Below, one piece after another: positions 58,282-64,000 of a stretch of 64,000 nucleotides of DNA. Position numbers and translations under genes: made by a program. Position 1 is the first letter of the stretch. The number at the start of each line of letters is the position of its first letter. Origin of the DNA: Siphonodentalium dalli (Eukaryota; Mollusca; Scaphopoda; Gadilida; Siphonodentaliidae); the NCBI GenBank assembly GCA_032622095.1, contig CP136069.1, forward strand, positions 108,838,278 to 108,902,277, read 5' to 3'. The notes under the pieces are model-generated. The model was given only the letters and a program-made list of their open reading frames with translations, did no database searches and had not been told where the DNA came from.

Positions 58282-58761
58282 AGGTACTCAATCCGATAAA
58301 ACTCCTCTCAATTACTATTTCAATGGCTTTGGGGGTCAAAAATATTTGATTCGAGTCGAGGAAGTCACCCATCAAAGCTCAGATTTGTTAGATATCGATT
58401 TTAGAAATCTATTATTTTTCATAATCGGGAATACTTTCTGGCCCAGAACTCAGTCAAAATTGCGTTATTATTACCTCTTGATTTTAGAGTTATCCATCCT
58501 TGTCTGTTTGAATTGTGTTTTGGTGTACACATCTCGCGCAGGTTACGAAACTGACGGCAATTATTAGTACTCATCTCGAGAAACTAACAAATTTCAAAAA
58601 TCAATATCTAATAACTCTGAGCTTTGTTTGATGGGTTCCTCGACTCGAATCAAATATTTTTTACCCCCAAAGCCAATGAAATAGTAATATAAGACCCTCT
58701 GATCGGATTGTTGTTGTTGGAATCTGTTGATATGGGGACCCTCTGTTCGGATTGAGTACCT
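58282..58761. mobile_element. TTAA-flanked fold-back MITE, 480 bp
   Basis: TTAA at 58278-58281 and 58762-58765. Ends AGGTACTCAATCCGA and its mirror. Arms of ~120 bp (CAATGGCTTTGGGGGTCAAA, GATTCGAGTCGAGGAA, CCCATCAAAGCTCAGA) with a ~170-bp centre. The right end has an extra GATCGGATTGTTGTTG insert. Confidence 0.82.
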
Positions 58762-58765
58762 TTAA

Positions 58766-58953
58766 CCCTTTCATGACGGGAGCTGCACTGGTGCCACATT
58801 AAAGCATGTTGGGAGTTTCGCATATATATATATATAAGAGAATTCACTGTTTTACAAGGTCAAGGTAAATATTACAAGGCCAATGTATTCTCTAATATAT
58901 ATCGAGGCTCCCAGGGTTTCGCAAAATTTCAGGAATCTAATGTCATGGAAGGG
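58766..58953. mobile_element. TTAA-flanked MITE, 188 bp, sharing a TTAA with its neighbour
   Basis: Ends CCCTTTCATGACGGGAG and, inward from the right, CCCTTCCATGACATTAG. Same family as 51059-51299. Its left TTAA (58762-58765) is also the right TTAA of 58282-58761. Confidence 0.8.
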
Positions 58954-58964
58954 TTAAAGGGACA

Positions 58965-59087
58965 CAGCCCTCTTAATTCAGATTGTTTGGCTTCGGCAAT
59001 CCGCTACGGCAACAGTATGCCGTGGCCCAGTTTGATTCAGCAAATTGCTTCGTCAATGCTGAATGCCGTAGCCAATTATGAAGGCTG
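58965..59087. mobile_element. CAGCCC MITE, 123 bp, 6-bp target duplication
   Basis: CAGCCCTCTTAATTCAG at the left and, inward from the right, CAGCCTTCATAATTGG. Directly flanked by GGGACA on both sides. Interior similar to 53762-53853. Confidence 0.82.
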
Positions 59088-59479
59088 GGGACATCATATT
59101 TATAGTGTTGAAACAACTACCAGTATTAATTGATGTCAACTGGAATTTAGGATGACAACGCTTTAGAACTTTATGACTGATTATATTCATGACTGCATGC
59201 ATTTTATGGACAGATTTAGCATCGTCCATATGAAAATATAATTTACATTATTTTGTGACTTGTAGGTATAGTTTATATCTCGTATTGCGTGGTCAAGTGT
59301 AGTCTAAGTTTCCTTTCATATAAGCCAGCTAGGGAAATTGTTTTGGATACCGCTGGTTTACGACGAAGTCCTGTGTATATGTCATTTTATATCGGGGGTT
59401 TAGCATTGTTATCCACTCACCTAAACTCCCCAATATAAACTAATTAAATGTCACAATTGTGACAGTAAAGTGGTTTATT

Positions 59480-61875
59480 GTGTAGAAAATATGCGGTCAG
59501 ATGCTCGTAGCCCGTTTATATATAACCATGGGTATATGCGATAAATACACGATGGTTCGACCCGATGTGAAAACATTTTGAAAATTTGAAAATTGGTAAC
59601 TGATGGCATTTCAATCCAAAAATTTTCAAATGAAAGGGAAATATGCAAATTTTGGTCTAAAAACAACAAATTCGTCACTAAGAAATTGTTGGAAATCAAA
59701 CTACGAGAACAATTTCAAACTAATTTTGGTGTGAATTTTCCAACTAATGTTGCATTGGGTTTGACTACAGTTTGGGGGTGGGACCCCTGCATAACCACCC
59801 CTGTCGGCACGTCCCTGCTTGGCACCCCATGCTAAGAGCGCGGTCTTGAGTTCACTGAAGACGAGAACTAAATTTTGTTGGGGAGGGATAGCCAACCACA
59901 TCGATGAGATCTGTAATGGTCAACTCAGTAGCTAAAGCCCGCCCCTTATCCTGGCGCCACCCCTTTTGAAATCATATCAATATTTGAAAGGAGAATTCCA
60001 CATATGGAGCAGAAATCAGGGAGTAAATGAGCTCTCGTAACCACAAAACTACACTGAAGATATCTCAATACCTTACTCGTATTTAAATTCGTGCAGTACT
60101 ATTTTCCGCTCAGTTTTGAAATCGCGCACCTATCTGCGCGAATTCAAAACTGACACAAAATATTTTCGTAAAAGTCTTGTTTCTGAACACAGTTTCAGTT
60201 CTCAGTCATTTTTGAAGATACATGTGCACACGGATAATAAACACGATCACGATGATGGATGTTTATATGCTCCAAATAATGACACTGATATTGCAGTAGT
60301 TATGGACTGGACATAAATGCATTGAACTCTAAAACAGAAAAACACAACCGCGAAGGCAACAGACTTCAGAAAAATCAACACTTGGTTGCGGGTTGTGATG
60401 ACTAACTCAGACTGCATGCATGGTCACGCTGTCACTCCAGGGTGGTGAATCCCCGGGGGTGCTTTCATGCACATACAATCTAGAATATGTGCATTTCTTA
60501 CAAGCATTTCAACCATTTACGACGTTGCCATGATTTGTACGTCGCTTGGCATTGGATAATGGTTTTGAATGTTTGATATTTGCTAACCGACTATAACATA
60601 AGCCTACATGTATAGGCGTAATTGTCTGTGTAGCGTCCAACGTTTCGTAATGTATGTAACTCATCGACATAACACTCTTGTTTTCCCTGTGGTATATTTT
60701 TAATTCAGAGTCGTACTATTTTTGTCCCCAGAAAAAAAAATTTCGGGGGACTATTAAAATAGCCGGTGTCCGTCCGTCCGTGTGTGCGTCCGGGGTTTCC
60801 AGATGATAACTTTAGTTTCGGTTCATAGGTGAGTTTATCAGACCAAAATACAGGTCAAGTTCGAATATGGGTTTGCTCCGCCCATTTTTGCAAGAGTTAT
60901 GGCCCTTTTTCGACTTAGAATCTTATAATTTTCTGGTTTCCGGATGATAACTTCAGTTTGTGTGGTCATATCTGAATCAAATTTGGTATGTGAGTTTATC
61001 AGACTGAAATACAGATTAAGTTCGAATATGGGTTTGCTCCGCCCATTTTTGCGAGAGTTATGGCCCTTTTTCGACTTACAATCTTATAATTTTCTGGTTT
61101 CCGGATGATAACTTCAGTTTGTGTGGTTATATCTGAACCAAATTTGGTATGTGAGTTTATCAACCAAAATACAGGTCAAGTTCGAATATGTGTTTACTCG
61201 GCCCATGTTTGCGAGAGTTATGGCCCTTTTTCGACTTAGAATCCTGTCAATTTCTGGTTTCCGGATGACAACTTTAGTTTGTGTGATCATATCTGAATCA
61301 AATTTAGTATGATAGTTTATCTACCATTCCAAGGTACATTGGTTGGATTGTTCTGAAATTTAGTATCGGATTTAGGGTCCTTGTTATTTTTTTCAGACAA
61401 GCTGATGCCCCAATGAAGCCACTTTTTCGGGGGACACTGTGGCCGTACGGCCTTTTATTCTCTCAGTTTTAAATTCGCATGGTATCGTTCTGTTGGCCTC
61501 TCTATATCATATATGAATAGTTTTTCTAAAAACCCTTAAACCAACTCGGCGTGCAATTTCCCTCCATGCGCTCCTGTTGCGCAAATTCTAGTATAAAAAG
61601 TGCGTCTATTTCAAAAAAAGTTCCAACAGTAAATATGACCAGACAAGAAATAGAAACCGCTAATCTCATCACTAAGATTAACAACACCAGTCGAACATGA
61701 TTACCTTTCAATGCAATAACACCGGGCACCAGGTTACGGATAACCATGTGCAGGCACACGCACCATGGATAAATACACGGTCAAAAGAACAGCGAAATTT
61801 ATTTTGTACGATTATATCTGGCATATACCCATGGTTATATATAAACGGGCTATGAGCATGTGACCGCTATTTTTT
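59480..61875. mobile_element. Possible ~2.4-kb element with ~55-bp inverted ends
   Basis: GCGGTCAGATGCTCGTAGCC, CGTTTATATATAACCATGGG (59491-59532) is mirrored at about 61815-61868. The interior contains an F6 element and no transposase frame. Exact ends and target duplication unclear. Confidence 0.55.
60716..61458 (+). mobile_element. F6 stem-loop element, complete
   Basis: Head TTTTTGTCCCCAG with A-rich loop and partner CGGGGGACTATTAAAATAG, then GTGTCCGTCCGTCCGTGTGT. Modules of ~155 bp contain TTTCCGGATGATAACTTCAG, ATCTGAATCAAATTTGGTAT, GTGAGTTTATCAGACTGAAA and GAGTTATGGCCCTTTTTCGA. End CGGGGGACACTGT and mini-hairpin GGCCGTACGGCC. Confidence 0.85.
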
Positions 61876-62171
61876 TAAAACAATACTAGTACATATTTAT
61901 CTGGCTTGGAATTGGTATTTATTTTACCTAGCCCAATCGCTGTTAACTGTTAAGCCTCCTTAGTTGCTGCACTTAGCATCCCTGTTAATTCCAATATGAC
62001 ATACATGCAGTCACGGCTGGAAACAATGGTAACTCTAACTTTTGATCTGGAGATTGCATGTAAATCCCAATTATAATTTTTTTATTCTTGTGAAAACTAT
62101 TCCGACCTAAATCAAAATTTTGCCAATTTACTATTTTTGGTGAGATTTAAAATTGAGTAATATAAATCCAT

Positions 62172-62313
62172 AGGAGCTTGGAACTTAATCAACAAATTCC
62201 CTTAAAAATTGCCCTATGATTATTTATGGCCAACCTATTGTTCACCAAAAATTATCTTCAGGCAGATGCATGTTGATAATTTTTGGCAGTTATTTATAAA
62301 GTTCCAAGCTCCT
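62172..62313. mobile_element. MITE with AGGAGCTTGGAACTT inverted ends, 142 bp
   Basis: AGGAGCTTGGAACTTAAT at the left and AAAGTTCCAAGCTCCT at the right. Interior AT-rich with AAAAATTATC-type mirror pieces. No clear target duplication. Confidence 0.72.
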
Positions 62314-62524
62314 GTGATTAATATAAAGTGGATTTGCTATATTTGATTAGAATTTAGAGGTAAAATCGATATTGTAAAAGGTGGTATTGCGAGCCCAACT
62401 GAAAAGGAGTGTTCAGATGAGTCCATTACATTGATCCGTATGTTGCTTTGACATGATTCATTGTCTACATTAAGCCTTTCACAAAAACACATACTTTACA
62501 TTATAAATCAGAGCTTGTGATTAA

Positions 62525-62795
62525 AGGCACGGATGGCCTTCACAGTGGGTATCGCTGTTAAAATAGTCACATCCGCTAAAACAGAAATAATATTGAGTAA
62601 ATAGTATGTTATGGTCAAGTTCATATGCTTTGTTATGTAAACAAAAGCCAAAAATGTTACAGAACCTGATTACATAACCCAGCGTACAAACTTAACAATA
62701 ACATACTACATGTATTTACGCAATATTTATGACTGGTATAAGAACAAAATATGTCTGTTTTACAGCAATACCCACCGCGAAGGCCATACGTGCCC
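62525..62795. mobile_element. TTAA-flanked MITE, 271 bp
   Basis: TTAA at 62521-62524 and 62796-62799. Ends AGGCACGGATGGCCTTCACA and, inward from the right, GGGCACGTATGGCCTTCGCG, matching on through GTGGGTAT and GCTGT for about 38 bp. Confidence 0.8.
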
Positions 62796-62799
62796 TTAA

Positions 62800-63406
62800 T
62801 AATATTATTGCAGCTAATAAGTTTGATAGGTGCTATTGGAATAAAACCAATATTGCAAATCAATATATCTGTAATAAATTGATTGTATGATGTCAAATCC
62901 AAACAAATAAACACTTTATTGACATAAATACAAGTTTATTTACCTTCGATTCGAAAACAGCTGCCATGTTTTATCGATTGAAAACAAGAAACGTCATAAG
63001 ACATGCGTTATGCTTTGTTGCGTTGAAAATAGAATCTCTCTGCTGTGTGTGTGTTAATGAACGCATCCCATCTGTCTGAGCCTCGGTATTATTCTCTTTA
63101 ATCCAATATCAATGCAACTTTCTCGTCTGAACGCAACTTTAGAGTTTCTTCATTCAGTGTTTATTTATTTAAAATGCTGTCGCATATCAAACAACATAAT
63201 CAGGAAAAAATAAACAATGAATGAAGAAATTTTAAAGCTGAATTTTCTGTGGTTACTCATAGGCATCTGTTGAATTCAGGGTTTTTTATTATTCATGTAT
63301 TTTTATTGAAAATGACTGCATGGTGAAGCGATACACAATCACCGTCTAAAACAGATCTAGAGTTCTAGACCGAAAATTGCTTTGCTTCCAGTGTTTTCGT
63401 TCTATA
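62800..63406. other. No gene or repeat recognised
   Basis: AT-rich text without supportable features. Confidence 0.35.
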
Positions 63407-64000
63407 CTGTTGTAAAAGTTTATCTCCCGCCTACGCATCCCCCCCCCCATAACCCCCGTCTGAATTTGTTCTTTAATACCTCAACAACTAATGGGCAGAT
63501 AGACTAATTTTATCATTCAATATGACTATATGACTAAGAAAAAACCTATCATTGGTGACAAGAAAGCAAGTATTCTTTGTCAAGGAGGCAAATTTTCATT
63601 GAAAATTACTTAGTTTTAATATCACCCCCCCACCTGAATTTGTTTTTGCCTCAACATCCAACAGCCAGTTAGTCTCATTTTATCATTCAATATGACTTTG
63701 CGACTAAGAAAAAAGTATCATTGGCAACAAGGAAGCATGTATTTTCTGTGAAATAGGCAATGTATTTTCAGTGAAAGAGGCAATAATTATAGTTTGGAGA
63801 ATTTTCATTGAAAATTTCCTAGTTTATCCCCTATCCCCCCTCATTGGCAACAAGGAACATGTATTTTCTGTGAAAAGGCCAATAATTGAAGTCTTGCCAA
63901 CCCCAACCCCCTGAATTTTTTTTTACTACAATATCTTATTTTCATTAAAAATTACCTACATGTAGCTTCTGCCGTAGATCATGCCATGAATCTCTACTCT
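63407..64000. repeat. Left end of a TA element related to 35499-41776, with ~200-bp tandem units
   Basis: After TA (63405-63406) the text CTGTTGTAAAAGTTTATCTC resembles the end of the element at 35499, followed by a C-run. Then about three diverged units contain TTATCATTCAATATGACT, AAGTATCATTGGCAACAAGG, CATGTATTTTCTGTGAAA and GAATTTTCATTGAAAATT. It runs off the window. Confidence 0.6.

Noticed and set aside
59593-59835. 80-residue open frame (NEREICKFWSKNNKFVTKKL).
   Set aside because: The overlapping frame on the other strand is equally long. Lysine/asparagine richness reflects AT content, and no domain is seen.
61526-61759. Minus-strand frame with a hydrophobic stretch (LVLLILVMRLAVSISCLVIF).
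   Set aside because: Single short frame without splice sites or homology. It lies between the F6 end and the inverted end at 61.8 kb; the hydrophobicity can come from T-rich sequence.
1-64000. Retroviral, LTR-element, Polinton or other virus-derived sequence.
   Set aside because: No frame shows capsid, protease, integrase, packaging ATPase or envelope motifs, and no long direct repeats bounding such an element were seen. The only reverse transcriptases are of LINE type.

Overview
The window is AT-rich nuclear DNA of an animal, probably a marine invertebrate and most likely a mollusc or related lophotrochozoan. The evidence is two exons of a conserved animal gene separated by a 30.6-kb intron, plus dense non-autonomous repeats of the Pearl/Helentron-like type known from bivalves (stem-loop ends, GTCC-rich microsatellite, ~160-bp tandem modules). 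A hemichordate or other invertebrate is not excluded. The species cannot be named from sequence alone.

Host genes. Two plus-strand exons (3916-4015 and 34577-34666) encode consecutive N-terminal segments of V-ATPase subunit H (ATP6V1H). They read in frame, with canonical splice sites and the same phase-0 junction. Almost everything between them is transposon debris. Inside that intron lie a decayed tail-anchored protein fragment (28564-28826) and two adjacent coding-like blocks of unknown identity (29078-29206, 29815-29997). The gap between those two blocks is almost exactly one stem-loop element. A short alpha-carbonic-anhydrase-like exon (about 50511-50605) and a coding-like block (about 56061-56313) lie further right. 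No further ATP6V1H exon was recognised.

Repeats. At least seven families share one architecture: a 5' two-tier hairpin, a GTCC/GTGTGTCC run, ~160-bp modules and a 3' mini-hairpin. I call them F1 to F7. F1 is the largest, at roughly 15 kb and about 90 units. Its copies lie at 1-1246, 4642-8563, 9801-9886, 12958-18066 (with another copy inside it), 19533-24130 and 35593-41434. F2 is at 4.1-10.3 kb, F3 at 10.3-13.0 and 25.0-27.1 kb, F7 at 29.2-29.8 kb, F5 and F4 at 52.05-53.47 kb, and F6 at 60.7-61.5 kb. Three F1 insertions can be compared with an intact copy of their target, and all three show insertion between T residues without target duplication.

Other transposons. Four hAT-type elements have 8-bp target duplications (19811-21160, 21406-23551, 31846-32700, 49265-50095); one carries a broken, internally deleted transposase. 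There are two LINE fragments: a CR1/L2/Jockey-like piece at about 18411-19532, and a 5'-truncated L1/Tx1-like element at 37317-39376 with a 570-residue open frame. TA-flanked elements with long inverted repeats lie at 35499-41776 and 42180-45312, with a third at the right edge. TTAA-flanked MITEs, a family with 6-bp duplications and several hairpin MITEs fill 48-63 kb. Nesting reaches three or four levels, so the order of insertion can be read directly. No tRNA, rRNA, CRISPR array or virus-derived element was recognised.
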